Shown: positions 26,401-35,559, counted from the first letter of the stretch. The stretch is DNA of 64,000 nucleotides from Noviherbaspirillum sp. UKPF54 (GCF_007874125.1 NZ_CP040128.1:2170001-2234000); one strand, 5' to 3'. Numbers and translations: made by a program. Notes: generated by a model from the sequence alone, not told the origin.

Positions 26401-27528
26401 TTATGGCTTGAGCTGATTGAGCCGCGCGTCAACGAAAGCGAGCAGATCGGGCGAAAGCGTATTGGCCGCTTTCGCCCGCTTGAACGCCTCTACCGCTTCG
26501 GCAGGCCGATTGTCGGCCTGAAGCGAAATGCCAAGCCCCATCCACCAGACTCCATTCTGCGGAGCACGTTGCAAGGCCGAGACATACTGCTCCGCTGCCT
26601 GCTTATGCCTGCCGTCACGTTGCAGCAGGCCCGCCAAAAACGCGACGTAATCGGCGCGATCGGCGCCGTAAGGCAGCGTATGTTCCATCGTCTCGACGGC
26701 GGAACGAAGTTCCCCCTTGTCCAATTGCAGTCGCGCCAGCGCCATCGCCAGAGCGGGCTGGTTCGGGTCCATCCCGAGACCTTCCCTGGCCAGTCGAATA
26801 GCCTCATCCTGCCGGCCGGCGCTGGCCAGTTCTCTGATGAGCGCCTGGCGTGCCGCGGCATGACGTGCATCGAGGCGCAGAACCTGCTCCAGCCCGTCGG
26901 CCGCTTCCGAAGTCCGCCCCTGCTGCAGCGCGAGCATGGCCTTGCGGTACGCGTTTTCCGCGAGCTGCTGAGGCGTGAATTCCTTGGTCGGTTTCTCGAT
27001 GTTGACAGCCGGTGAGGCGATGCTTTCGCTCGCCGGCACGGAAACCGGCGCCGCGTTCACTGGCGTCGCCTTTGCCAGTGCTTTCGCCGCGTGCTCCGGC
27101 GGTTTGGCCGACGGCGTTGATCTTTTCGTCGCGTTTCCTGCATCCGCGACTTGAGCCGACTCGGCGGCCTTCTCGGCCACGACGGGAGCCGGTTTGCCCG
27201 CTGGCCGCTCAGCGGTCTGGGTCGGGGGTGTCGAAGCAACTGCGGCCGGCGGCGCGACAGGCGCCTGCGGCTGCGCAACGGCCTGAGCCACCTTCAGATC
27301 GGCATCCAGTTTCAGCGGCGCCTTTCCTGGCTGCGGCGCCGGATGGCGTAACCAGAGCCATGCGGCAGAAGCGGAAACGGCCACCGCCAGTCCCGCCACG
27401 CCCCACCATGCCGGACTGACCCGGCGCCGTTCCGGCACCGCCCGGACTTGCTGGCTGTATGCCCCCTGTCCCGGCACGTCAGCGCGACGCGCATCCAGGT
27501 CCTGCAACATCTTGTTAATCAAACTCAT
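26401..27528 (-). CDS. mshN: MSHA pilus biogenesis protein MshN-like, TPR protein
   Basis: 375 residues from ATG 27528, which overlaps the mshM stop as ATGA; upstream open frame to 27699 is not needed. The start MSLINKMLQDLDARRAD is characteristic of MshN. One membrane helix (WWGVAGLAVAVSASAAWLWL) is followed by a long Ala/Pro-rich linker and C-terminal TPR repeats from ~225 on (AENAYRKAMLALQQGRTSEAADGLEQVLRLDARHA, AIRLAREGLGMDPNQPALAMALARL, QYVSALQRAPQNGVWWMGLGISL). Last gene of the locus; inner-membrane anchored, periplasmic. Confidence 0.88.
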   Translation of the reverse strand: MSLINKMLQDLDARRADVPGQGAYSQQVRAVPERRRVSPAWWGVAGLAVAVSASAAWLWLRHPAPQPGKAPLKLDADLKVAQAVAQPQAPVAPPAAVASTPPTQTAERPAGKPAPVVAEKAAESAQVADAGNATKRSTPSAKPPEHAAKALAKATPVNAAPVSVPASESIASPAVNIEKPTKEFTPQQLAENAYRKAMLALQQGRTSEAADGLEQVLRLDARHAAARQALIRELASAGRQDEAIRLAREGLGMDPNQPALAMALARLQLDKGELRSAVETMEHTLPYGADRADYVAFLAGLLQRDGRHKQAAEQYVSALQRAPQNGVWWMGLGISLQADNRPAEAVEAFKRAKAANTLSPDLLAFVDARLNQLKP

Positions 27529-28421
27529 CGGAAGAATGCCCATCCCATACCAGTACCCGCGACCAGCAAGCTCGCCGCCCCCAGCCAAACCCAAGGCCAC
27601 ATGATTCTTTTGCTTGCCGCGCCGGTGTCGGCGGCCGCCGCCCGCGCGTGTTTCGCGCTGATCTGCTGCTTGCCTTCGCCATACGCCAGCATCAGGCATT
27701 TGTGCGCCAGAATGTTGACGAGACGAGGCGTGCCGCCGGTGGCTGCATGTACCGCCCGCAAGGCGCCGCGGCTGAACAACCTGCTTCCCGTATAACCCGC
27801 GACGCTCAGGCGGTGCGAGATGTAAAACTCCATGTCGTCCCGCGTCAGCGGACCGAGATGATAATGGAAGGTGATACGCTGGTTAAGCTGCCGGATTGCC
27901 TCCAGCTGCAGCTTGCGGTTCAGCTCGGGCTGGCCGAACATCACGATCTGCAGCAGCTTGCGCTTTTCGGTTTCCAGATTCGTCAGCAGCCGCAGCGCTT
28001 CCAGGCTCTCGATCGGCATGGCCTGCGCCTCGTCGACGCACAGCAGGACGCGCTTGTCCTCTTGCGCCAGTTCGAGCAGGCGCTGGTTGATCGATTTCAG
28101 CAAGTGATGCTGGTCGACGTCCTTTTCCAGCGGCACTTCCAGCTCGTCGGCCAGCGCCAGCATCAGCGTGCGCGGCTCGAGAAAAGGATTGGGGATGTAG
28201 GCCGTGACAAAACTGTCGTCGAGCGTCGCCATGAACTTGCGGCACAACAGCGTCTTCCCGGTTCCGACTTCCCCCGTGATCTTGATGAATCCCTCGCCGT
28301 TCTTCGCCGCGATGAGCAGCGTGTTCAATGCTTGCTGGTAGTTCGAGCACGCAAAGAAAAAGCTGGTGTCCGGCGTAATACCGAACGGAAGTTCGCGCAG
28401 TCCGAAATGAGACTTGTACAT
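27525..28421 (-). CDS. mshM: MSHA pilus AAA ATPase MshM (ExeA/GspA-like)
   Basis: 298 residues. N-terminus MYKSHFGLRELPFGITPDTSFFF is typical of the ExeA/MshM group. Walker A GEVGTGKTLLCRKFM (about 49-63), Walker B RVLLCVDEAQAM, and sensor GQPELNRKL. A C-terminal membrane helix (VWLGAASLLVAGTGMGWAFF) ends the protein. Thought to help assemble or position the secretin through peptidoglycan, by analogy to ExeA. Two bases separate it from mshL. Confidence 0.92.
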   Translation of the reverse strand: MYKSHFGLRELPFGITPDTSFFFACSNYQQALNTLLIAAKNGEGFIKITGEVGTGKTLLCRKFMATLDDSFVTAYIPNPFLEPRTLMLALADELEVPLEKDVDQHHLLKSINQRLLELAQEDKRVLLCVDEAQAMPIESLEALRLLTNLETEKRKLLQIVMFGQPELNRKLQLEAIRQLNQRITFHYHLGPLTRDDMEFYISHRLSVAGYTGSRLFSRGALRAVHAATGGTPRLVNILAHKCLMLAYGEGKQQISAKHARAAAADTGAASKRIMWPWVWLGAASLLVAGTGMGWAFFR

Positions 28422-28423
28422 GC

Positions 28424-30160
28424 TTATTGCAACCCTACCCTGCTCTTGGGCTCCAGCGCCTGGATGCGCTGCTGGCTTTCCAGGATGTCTCGCCCCCAGC
28501 TGGATGCGCCTTGCACGATGGTCGGCTTGATCAGGATGACCAGCTCGCGCTTTTGATTTGCCTGGCTTGTGTTACCGAACAGGGCCCCCAATCCAGGTAC
28601 GTCACCGACGCCTGGCAATTGCGACCGATCGGACGCCGATGCCTGCCGCATGAGCCCGCCGATGGCAATAATCTGGCCGTCCTGCCCCCGGACCACGCTA
28701 TCCGTTTCGGACGCATTGCTCGACGCCAGCGGCAGCTTCAGCGAGCCGAGCGTCCCAAGGTCGACCAGCTTGGTGACCGTCGTGACCTGGCTGACCGATG
28801 GATGCACATGCAGGATGATATTGTTCTGCTCGTCGATCTGCGGCGTCACATCGAGCACGACGCCGGAAAAGAATGGCTGCAGCGTCACCGTCGGCGTCGT
28901 AGTGTTGCCGCCTGCAGAGGTATTGGTGGTGGTACTGACGTTGGTCACGAAAAAGTCGTCGGTGCCGACCTTCAAAATGGCCTTCTGGTTATTCAAGGTC
29001 GCAATACGCGGATTGGACAGCACATGCACCGTGCCTTGCGTTTCGAGGAAGGAGAGCAAAGCTGCAAAATTACTGGTCTGGAATGCAAGACCGAACAAGC
29101 CGCTAGCTGCCGCAGTTGCTGAAACCATATCCTGACCAGGAGTCGACACGAGCTGGCCTCCCGTGAATGTCCTTGCAGTCGTGTCGACGGCGGAGACACC
29201 TGTCCCCAGTGGCCCACTCGTCTGCAGGACCGTGCCCGGAGAGAGCAAGCCACCGGATACCCGGCTGTTCCCGCCTGTCCTGAATGCCGCCCAGTTCACC
29301 CCGGTCTGGTAACCGTCGTTCAGCTGCACTTCGAGTATCTTCGCTTCCAGGATCACCTGACGGTCGATCGAAATTTGCGCCGCCTTCAGGTACGCCGAGA
29401 CATTGCGCAACTCATCCGGCATCGCACGTACCACCACTACGCCCGATTGCGGGCTGACCACCACGCTGCGGCCATCCTTGTCGGTGCCGACGATCGCCTG
29501 CAGCGAGGTTTTCAACTCGCCCCAGAAGTCAGTGCTGGAGGTCGAACTGACCTTGCTGCTGTCGGTCACGCGCACTGCCGTCGGCGAGGTCGATGTGGGA
29601 GTGGACGTGGTACCGGGAGACGTTGTCGAGGCGGGCTGGCCTGCGCTGAGCGACCCGGCGTTGACGCGGGTCTCGGACGAGCCGAGGCGATTGCCAGTCA
29701 AGTAGTTCACTTGGAACACGCGCGTCTGCATGGTCAACGGCTTGATCACGATGCGGTTGCCTTCGACCGTATAGTCATAGCCGTACAAGTCGCGGATCGC
29801 GTCCAGCGCCTCGAACAGGGTCACATCCTTCAGGTTGGCCGAGATGGTTCCGGCCACATCCGGATGCACCAGCACGTTGTAGCGCGTGCCCGCCGCGATG
29901 GCCGTGAAAAACTGGCTGGCGGGGACGTTATTGAACGTGACGTTGAATCGCTCCTCGGCGGGCTTGCGTACGGGCGGCTGGGCGCTTTGCAGCGGCGGCA
30001 GCAACGCGGCAGAAACGGCGTCCGGCACCACCGCCGGCTTCTTGCTCTCCTCCGCCGCCTTGTTCATTTCGGCGCTGATCAGGTCATAGGTTTGCCGCTT
30101 CGAAGGCGCGGAGCAGCCGGCCAGGCCGATCATCAGTAGGGCTAATACCGTCTTTTTCAT
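28424..30160 (-). CDS. mshL: MSHA pilus outer-membrane secretin MshL
   Basis: 578 residues. Lipobox MIGLAGCSAPS near residue 16. An STN/N0-type domain follows (RFNVTFNNVPASQFFTAIAAGTRYNVLVHPDVAG and LFEALDAIRDLYGYDYTVEG), then a Ser/Thr-rich linker (about 175-205). An N1-like domain carries VVSPQSGVVVVRAMPDELRNVSAYLKAAQ, and the secretin beta-barrel includes VHVLSNPRIATLNNQKAILKVG and RGQDGQIIAIGGLMRQ. Multimeric channel for pilus exit. Overlaps mshK by four bases. Confidence 0.95.
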   Translation of the reverse strand: MKKTVLALLMIGLAGCSAPSKRQTYDLISAEMNKAAEESKKPAVVPDAVSAALLPPLQSAQPPVRKPAEERFNVTFNNVPASQFFTAIAAGTRYNVLVHPDVAGTISANLKDVTLFEALDAIRDLYGYDYTVEGNRIVIKPLTMQTRVFQVNYLTGNRLGSSETRVNAGSLSAGQPASTTSPGTTSTPTSTSPTAVRVTDSSKVSSTSSTDFWGELKTSLQAIVGTDKDGRSVVVSPQSGVVVVRAMPDELRNVSAYLKAAQISIDRQVILEAKILEVQLNDGYQTGVNWAAFRTGGNSRVSGGLLSPGTVLQTSGPLGTGVSAVDTTARTFTGGQLVSTPGQDMVSATAAASGLFGLAFQTSNFAALLSFLETQGTVHVLSNPRIATLNNQKAILKVGTDDFFVTNVSTTTNTSAGGNTTTPTVTLQPFFSGVVLDVTPQIDEQNNIILHVHPSVSQVTTVTKLVDLGTLGSLKLPLASSNASETDSVVRGQDGQIIAIGGLMRQASASDRSQLPGVGDVPGLGALFGNTSQANQKRELVILIKPTIVQGASSWGRDILESQQRIQALEPKSRVGLQ

Positions 30161-30561
30161 TCTTTATGCTTTTCGATGTTGTTGTGGCGGACTGCCGCAT
30201 CAAAGCCGCCGCGAACCGCGACAGCACGTTTTTCTATGCCCGGGAACAGCCTGAGCGTCTGCATTCCCTTCTCGTTGCGCAGCACAACCCTGTCTTCCAG
30301 GATCTGGGCGATCTGCGCGTCTCCGTAGCGGTCGCCGACGCGAACGAGCTGCGCGCCGATGATCGCTTCCCGGCGCGTTCCCGAGATGAGGATGGATTGC
30401 AGCACCGGGGCGGCGGCCTGCGCTCCAGGTGCGACATCGACCGCCGTCGCCGGCCGCGTCGGGTCCGACAATTCCTGCGCATGCGCGGGCAACGCCGCTG
30501 CAGCCGTGCACAGCAGGCTGCCAATGGCGCAAATACGGATTGCGGTTAAATGTTCAGCCAT
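30157..30561 (-). CDS. mshK: MSHA pilus biogenesis protein MshK-like
   Basis: 134 residues: signal peptide (ICAIGSLLCTAAAALPAHAQE), then DPTRPATAVDVAPGA and a small beta domain (LQSILISGTRREAIIGAQLVRVGDRYGDAQI), which resembles GspC/PilP-type periplasmic modules that dock the inner-membrane complex to the secretin. Start and stop overlap its neighbours (16 bases with mshJ, 4 with mshL), so it is firmly within the operon. Confidence 0.85.
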   Translation of the reverse strand: MAEHLTAIRICAIGSLLCTAAAALPAHAQELSDPTRPATAVDVAPGAQAAAPVLQSILISGTRREAIIGAQLVRVGDRYGDAQIAQILEDRVVLRNEKGMQTLRLFPGIEKRAVAVRGGFDAAVRHNNIEKHKE

Positions 30562-31256
30562 TTCTTCTCCATGCTCAGCGTGTACAGCTCCAAAGTGAGC
30601 GTGGCCTTCGGATATTCGTCGACGTGAAGGTTCACCTTGCCCCAGACCAGCTGCCAGGGCATGCCTTCCAGCTGGGTCATGTATTGCATGATGTCGAAGT
30701 ACGTTCCCTGTAACGCGATTTCAACGCCATGCTTGTAGAGCGCTTCGGCGCCGGCATTCTGCCGTGCCGCCGCGTCGTTCGCTGCCGCCGCCGGGTTGCC
30801 CTTGTCGTCGGGTTTGGATGCGAAGGCATCGCTCAAGCTCGCCACCGGCAGCGTCTTGAACGACACCAGATGCAACTTGGGATTGCGGTTCAGCAGCCCC
30901 TCCAGCAGGGAAGCCATCTTGTCGGGGGAAACAAGGCCGTTCTGCATGTTGCGCATCCGTTCGTCGGCCTGCGCCACCTGCTCCTGCAGCTTTTGCAAGA
31001 TCGCCTTGTTTTCCGCATCGGGATCGACCGGGTGTTCCGCCGCTCGCCGCCGGATCTCGGCGCGCATCGTCGAGATTGCGCTGCGGTCCTGCGCCAGTTG
31101 CTTCGATACGCGCTTGTCCTCGGACATCAAGCGGTCAAGTACCAGGGAATTCACTACATAAATCACGACCGCCACGACCGCGGCAAAGATCATGGCCCGC
31201 TCACGCAAGCTCAATGCATCGATCCGGAGCGCGAATTGTTTCCAGCGCTGTTTCAT
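30546..31256 (-). CDS. mshJ: MSHA pilus biogenesis protein MshJ (PilO/GspM-like)
   Basis: 236 residues. A short cytoplasmic start (MKQRWKQFALRIDALSLRER), one membrane helix (AMIFAAVVAVVIYVVNSLVL), a coiled coil (KRVSKQLAQDRSAISTMRAEIRRRA...), then a ferredoxin-like periplasmic domain with GTYFDIMQYMTQLEGMPWQLVW. Part of the inner-membrane alignment complex with MshI and MshI2. Confidence 0.9.
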   Translation of the reverse strand: MKQRWKQFALRIDALSLRERAMIFAAVVAVVIYVVNSLVLDRLMSEDKRVSKQLAQDRSAISTMRAEIRRRAAEHPVDPDAENKAILQKLQEQVAQADERMRNMQNGLVSPDKMASLLEGLLNRNPKLHLVSFKTLPVASLSDAFASKPDDKGNPAAAANDAAARQNAGAEALYKHGVEIALQGTYFDIMQYMTQLEGMPWQLVWGKVNLHVDEYPKATLTLELYTLSMEKKWLNI

Positions 31257-31912
31257 TTCGTGCCCCCTGCAATCGCTGCTACGGCGTCAGGTTCCGCATC
31301 CGACGTTCCCAAGCTGAATTCGACATATGCGCCGGCAGCCTTGCCCTTGGCTGTATCGGCTGCCTGCGCGCCGCGCATCGACAGGGTTGCAAACGACTTG
31401 CCCCGGAACAGCGGTTCGCGCTTGATGCCCATGATGTACGCCGGGATCAGTTCAGGCTGCACCGCGCGACCGTCGATACGGATATCGCTGCCCGGTCCGT
31501 GGATTGCAAAACCGGTCAGCCACAGCCCGTTCATGTTTTGGCGGGCGAATGCGCGGAAGTAATCGGAATATCCCTTGGTATTTCCCAGCTCGCCCTGCTG
31601 CACGAAATCCAGCACGCGGCGCTGCGCATTGAGCTTGGCTTCCACGGCCTGTATCTCCTGTTCCAGCGCCTTGTTCTTTTCCTTCGGCTTGTCGCGTTCG
31701 GCCTGCTGCGTCAGCTCGGCCTGCACCGCCACCAGTTGATTTGCAACGGCGGCGGCATCGGCGCGAAGATGATGGACCCGGTAATAGGAATAGCCGCCCA
31801 GGCCGGCCAGGCCGAGGCAGATCAGGCCGAGGCCCTGCACCATCGCCAGCGCGGAAAACAGCTTCTCCTGCTTCAGGAAAACCGGGTTGAATAAATTGAT
31901 CTGCTGGCTCAC
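31253..31912 (-). CDS. MSHA pilus biogenesis protein MshI2-like (PilN-like)
   Basis: 219 residues. Starts SQQINLFNPVFLKQEKLFSA, the INL-motif type N-terminus that PilN proteins use to bind PilM. One membrane helix (MVQGLGLICLGLAGLGGYSYY) is followed by a coiled coil (AVANQLVAVQAELTQQAERDKPKEKNKALEQEIQAVEAKL) and a periplasmic domain. Overlaps both flanking genes by four bases. Confidence 0.88.
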   Translation of the reverse strand: MSQQINLFNPVFLKQEKLFSALAMVQGLGLICLGLAGLGGYSYYRVHHLRADAAAVANQLVAVQAELTQQAERDKPKEKNKALEQEIQAVEAKLNAQRRVLDFVQQGELGNTKGYSDYFRAFARQNMNGLWLTGFAIHGPGSDIRIDGRAVQPELIPAYIMGIKREPLFRGKSFATLSMRGAQAADTAKGKAAGAYVEFSLGTSDAEPDAVAAIAGGTK

Positions 31913-32859
31913 AGCACCTTCTCCTCAAGACGCAACGCAGCTCCCAGCGTCAGGAAGTAATACTGCTGCTTGTCGGGCCGCTTCAGGTCATGCACGTCGG
32001 AGAAGTCCAGCACGGATTCCAGATTCATGGACTCCACCGGCTTGTCCAGGTTTTCCGCCAGATAGGCTTGCAGGCCGCCATCGTCATCGCCCATCGGCGC
32101 GAGCATCAGCTTGGACAGCGTGATCGACTGGTACTGCCGGCCGAAATGGTCGAGCGAGCGCTGGATCTCCAAGGCGATCCGGTCGTGATAAGCCTCCCGT
32201 TTTTCCGGGCCGGACTGCAGCAACTGCTCGAGCGTAATGTCGATACGGCGCGCGAAGTAGAGTTCACCGCCAGCCGTAATCGTCAACAAGCCGCCTTGCG
32301 CCCCCAAGGACAATACGGCAAGGCCGCGCCCCTCCGGTTCGTACAAGGCGGCGATATTGCGCTGTGCCATTTCCGGAATATCGATCACGCGCAACGGGAT
32401 CTTCGCATCCTCGAAACGGTGCTGGCGTTCCTCGATCACTTTCGAGCGCGCGGCCACTGCGTACATGGCGCGATTGCGCTGCGGCGCATTTTTTTCCGCC
32501 GGGATGCTCAGCACATCGACCGTCGCCTCGTCGATGTGAAAGTCGAGCATGTCCTTGATCACCCACGAGATCGCCGGCTTCAGTTCGGCGACTGGAACCT
32601 GCGGCGCGTCTACCGGAAGAAACCGGTATTCGCCACCAGAAAGCAAGGTCGTGCACTGATAGCGGTCGCCATGCCAATCCTTCGCCAGCTTTTCGAGGAA
32701 GGTGTTATTGGACAGGCCGTTGACCGCCACGGACAGCGCCAGGGTGACTTTCGGTTTTACATTCGGCATGCGCCGCACATGGGCAGCGCATACATTATTT
32801 TCGAGGAAGCTAATGGCCCGCCAACCGTCGACCTTCTTTAATTTTTGGAACAGGCGCAT
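31909..32859 (-). CDS. mshI: MSHA pilus biogenesis protein MshI (PilM-like)
   Basis: 316 residues, cytoplasmic actin-like PilM-type protein. Seen: AELKPAISWVIKDMLDFHIDEATVDVL, VIEERQHRFEDAKIPLRVIDIPEMAQRNIAAL, and GLAVLSLGAQGGLLTITAGGELYFAR, the phosphate/ribose loop region. It binds the MshI2 N-terminus to link the inner-membrane complex with the ATPase platform. A 114-base gap separates it from the minor pilin genes, so a new promoter may start here. Confidence 0.88.
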   Translation of the reverse strand: MRLFQKLKKVDGWRAISFLENNVCAAHVRRMPNVKPKVTLALSVAVNGLSNNTFLEKLAKDWHGDRYQCTTLLSGGEYRFLPVDAPQVPVAELKPAISWVIKDMLDFHIDEATVDVLSIPAEKNAPQRNRAMYAVAARSKVIEERQHRFEDAKIPLRVIDIPEMAQRNIAALYEPEGRGLAVLSLGAQGGLLTITAGGELYFARRIDITLEQLLQSGPEKREAYHDRIALEIQRSLDHFGRQYQSITLSKLMLAPMGDDDGGLQAYLAENLDKPVESMNLESVLDFSDVHDLKRPDKQQYYFLTLGAALRLEEKVL

Positions 32860-32973
32860 AAATATTGCGTAACAAAATGTTACCTGAAGTTAAGTGAATC
32901 AGAATGCGATGTCAACGAGTTTAGGAAATGCCTGGGCAATCTGTTGCGTTGTTCTACGAACGTGTCATTGCAT

Positions 32974-33981
32974 TCACTGAACAACCTCCCGCCAAGAGAG
33001 AAGAACTGCCTTTTCCTCCGTTGTAAGACCCGTGTCCTCGCCGTCTATCGATATATTGTCGATCACAGAGCTGTAGTTATTACCGGAATCAGCAGTCAAT
33101 TTGAAGTCTATTCGGTCGATACGAAATGTTCCGGCGGGTAAATTAATCGTGGCCGACGCTTCACCTCCTGGCGTCCCAGTTCTTAGCCACCCTGAAGTAT
33201 TGCCACTATCAATAGCGGTACCATTGGCCACAGTCGACCATACCCCCGTGCCCGGCGCCTGCTGATACAGCCAGAAATTTACATGTATCTTCTTTGAGCC
33301 CCCTACGACACTGTTTTTATAGTCAACATCAATCTTCAGGGTTTTCGGACCGACACGGGTAATCGGCGGATAAAAACTGTAGCCCCCGGCGGATACGTCG
33401 ATCCCCGAGCCACTGGCTGACTTGGCAATGTACGCTGCGCGCGAGGAGTCAGGACCGCCGGTGTCGAGCCATCCCGCTTGACTGAAATTCCAGTTAGTCG
33501 GCATGCAGCCGGGATATACACATGTGCCGACCGGCTGGTTAAAATTCACATTCGCCTGGGGTGGGAAGCCATTGGTACTTCGCTGCATGATCCCTTCAAT
33601 GGTGCGCGAAACGCCCGATACTATCCCTTTAACTTGGACACGGCATTGCGCCGCAGGGAGAGCCGCGCCGGAAAAATCGGTAGCACCACCGCTAACGACA
33701 GTGAAATTCCCCTGTCCCAGACTATACGGCCCATCCGGACCAAGACTGCCGCACAACGTGCCGTTACCGTAACGCTTGAGTGCCCGCGCAAGTCCGCTTT
33801 CCGCCAGAAATAGCGCCTGTGCTTGTTGTGCGCTCATGGTCGCATCGCGCACTACCGATCCGGATAAACCAAAGGCAGTAGCCAGCGCACCGGCGATCAG
33901 GAAAAGCACAAGAAAAGCAATTGCCACGCTTGCAGCGCCATATTGCCTTTGCCGACGATGGATAATCGAACCCTGCACCAT
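32974..33981 (-). CDS. mshP: MshP/PilX-like minor pilin with extra C-terminal beta domain
   Basis: 335 residues, much longer than a usual MshP (~140). The N-terminus RQRQYGAASVAIAFLVLFLIAGALATAFGLSG is PilX/MshP-like: a hydrophobic helix lacking the GFTLxE prepilin motif, then AQQAQALFLAESGLARALKRY, a PilX hallmark. After residue ~135 comes an added segment: a Cys pair in GTCVYPGCMPTNW, then beta-strand-rich text (GPKTLKIDVDYKN, KKIHVNFWLYQQ, GTFRIDRIDFKLTADSGNNYSSVIDNISID) like carbohydrate-binding or jelly-roll modules. A pilus-tip adhesive role is inference. Confidence 0.8.
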   Translation of the reverse strand: MVQGSIIHRRQRQYGAASVAIAFLVLFLIAGALATAFGLSGSVVRDATMSAQQAQALFLAESGLARALKRYGNGTLCGSLGPDGPYSLGQGNFTVVSGGATDFSGAALPAAQCRVQVKGIVSGVSRTIEGIMQRSTNGFPPQANVNFNQPVGTCVYPGCMPTNWNFSQAGWLDTGGPDSSRAAYIAKSASGSGIDVSAGGYSFYPPITRVGPKTLKIDVDYKNSVVGGSKKIHVNFWLYQQAPGTGVWSTVANGTAIDSGNTSGWLRTGTPGGEASATINLPAGTFRIDRIDFKLTADSGNNYSSVIDNISIDGEDTGLTTEEKAVLLSWREVVQ

Positions 33982-33983
33982 GG

Positions 33984-34502
33984 CTAAAGATTCCTTAATC
34001 TCACACGCGTGCGTTCGCTATAACTTTGCCCCCCCTGCGTCAGCGTCAGGGAAATCTCGACATAGCGGACCAAGGTCGGATCGACAGTTTGATTGCTTCC
34101 ATCCTGCTGCAAATATCTAAAGCCGAGAGAACTGACTTGATTGGTGAGCACCGGAGTAACGCCGCTGACATCGCTGTAACTGAGCGTCACGGTATTGCCG
34201 CTCTGGGCAATTGTCACAGTTCTGCCGGTCGAATTTTGTGTAAACGTTGTCATGGTGGCGCCCAACGTCCCGAATTGATAGCCCCCGCCGATGCTTTTTA
34301 CGTCGCGTAACTCACGTTCGATTCGCTCGACAGAATACCGAAGCTTATCCAGCGTGACAGCCGCATTCAGAGTCGCGCTGTATGCCCCGATCCACGAAAC
34401 TGCAATAGGCGTTACTGATGCTACGAGAATGCCTATGATGGCAATCACGACTGCCATCTCAAGCAGGGTGAAACCAGCCGGTTTCTTCAACACTGATCTC
34501 AT
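33984..34502 (-). CDS. mshO: MshO-like minor pilin
   Basis: 172 residues from ATG 34502, which overlaps the preceding stop by one base (TGATG). Prepilin site KKPAG|FTLLEMAVVIAIIGILVASVTPIAV with the +5 Glu. Then LDKLRYSVERIERELRDVKSIGGGYQFGTLGATMTTFTQ, a PilW/MshO-type pattern, and a beta-rich C-terminus. A low-abundance pilin needed for pilus initiation in related systems. Confidence 0.87.
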   Translation of the reverse strand: MRSVLKKPAGFTLLEMAVVIAIIGILVASVTPIAVSWIGAYSATLNAAVTLDKLRYSVERIERELRDVKSIGGGYQFGTLGATMTTFTQNSTGRTVTIAQSGNTVTLSYSDVSGVTPVLTNQVSSLGFRYLQQDGSNQTVDPTLVRYVEISLTLTQGGQSYSERTRVRLRNL

Positions 34503-34882
34503 CACTGAACCAGCATTACCGTTATCGTCGTCGAGGCAGTTCCTCGACTCACTGTAACTGCGACATTGGCGCATGTAGAACTGGATGGACAGGTTCCGGT
34601 AGTATTCGCCGCCAAGCTCAGCGAACGCGAATACCCGGCCGGCAGGGCCGGCAATGAATCACAGGTATTCTCAGTAATGCTGGCGAAACCAAGATCCTTT
34701 CGCACACCGAGCACGTACTCTGCGCACTCCTGCGCGTATTGTGCTGTTAGCTGCGTGCCTTCTCCAAGGACAAGCGCCATACTGGTGTTACCAAACATTT
34801 TGGCAAGCCCAGCGAGACCAACGCTGACGATGACGATCACCGCCAAAAGTTCGAGCAACGTAAAGCCATCGACGCGGCGCAT
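34502..34882 (-). CDS. mshD: MshD/PilV-like minor pilin
   Basis: 126 residues from ATG 34882 (MRRVDG|FTLLELLAVIVIVSVGLAGLAKM), with GGGG-like ribosome site and only four bases after the mshC-like stop. The LGEGTQLTAQYAQECAEYVLGVRKDLGF region is PilV-like. Two Cys near the C-terminus (TGTCPSSSTC) may form a disulfide. Confidence 0.87.
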   Translation of the reverse strand: MRRVDGFTLLELLAVIVIVSVGLAGLAKMFGNTSMALVLGEGTQLTAQYAQECAEYVLGVRKDLGFASITENTCDSLPALPAGYSRSLSLAANTTGTCPSSSTCANVAVTVSRGTASTTITVMLVQ

Positions 34883-34886
34883 ACCC

Positions 34887-35399
34887 CTAACTCGCTTCCG
34901 CAAAACCGGTAACCGGCTGCAGGGTGACCGTGGCACTGGCTCCATTACCAGTTAATGTATAAGTACGTACGGGATTAGTAGCAATGAGGGCACCGCCTGA
35001 CGTTGGGCGCCCAAGGCTATCGAAATCGACTGTATTGCTAGTCGGCGCGATCAATACGTTATCGGTCAGAATGACCGTGAAACTCTGACCGGTAGCAGGA
35101 TCAGCCGGCACTGTACCTATGGTGGTGCACGGAGTATTTGCATTAGTGCCACGGCAGGTCACCGAGTAACTCTTGCCGTCTGCCGCCGTCGACAGTCGCA
35201 GCGTGACGCCCCACCCGAGCGCGAGCATTTGGATATGAGACAAATTGCGGCGCAGTTGGTCGGCCTGATTAATTGCAGCACGCGCACTCGTCGCACTCAT
35301 TTGCACTACCATCGTTGCAGCGAGAATGCTGATAATCGACATGACAACGATCATCTCGATAAGCGTGAATCCCTCGCGATAGATGCTGGTCCGTGGCAT
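34887..35399 (-). CDS. mshC: MshC/GspH-like minor pilin
   Basis: 170 residues with an unusually plain prepilin leader: MPRTSIYREG|FTLIEMIVVMSIISILAATMV, then MSATSARAAINQADQLRRNLSHIQMLALGWG, typical of FimT/GspH-type minor pilins, and a beta domain with a Cys pair (VTCRGTNANTPCTT). First of the minor pilin genes after the terminator-like element that follows the major pilin gene. Confidence 0.87.
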   Translation of the reverse strand: MPRTSIYREGFTLIEMIVVMSIISILAATMVVQMSATSARAAINQADQLRRNLSHIQMLALGWGVTLRLSTAADGKSYSVTCRGTNANTPCTTIGTVPADPATGQSFTVILTDNVLIAPTSNTVDFDSLGRPTSGGALIATNPVRTYTLTGNGASATVTLQPVTGFAEAS

Positions 35400-35513
35400 C
35401 TTGCTGCCTTAACTTGAGGCACACCGATATCGACAACGACTCACCTCCCAATCGGATGCAAGTCAAATCGACATAGAATCAGTGCGACCAAAATGCTAGG
35501 CGTCTTTCGCCCG

Positions 35514-35559
35514 AAAAAATTGATCATTGGGTAGAAGGCACTAGACATCCCACCCAATG
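35514..35559 (-). terminator. Terminator-like hairpin between major pilin and minor pilins
   Basis: CATTGGGT (35525-35532) pairs perfectly with ACCCAATG (35552-35559). On the minus strand ATCAA then TTTTTT (35519-35514) follow. Would make most transcripts stop after the pilin gene. Confidence 0.6.

Noticed and set aside
27529..27699. 57-codon upstream extension of mshN
   Set aside because: Lies inside mshM in another frame; the ATGA overlap at 27528 gives the expected MshN N-terminus.
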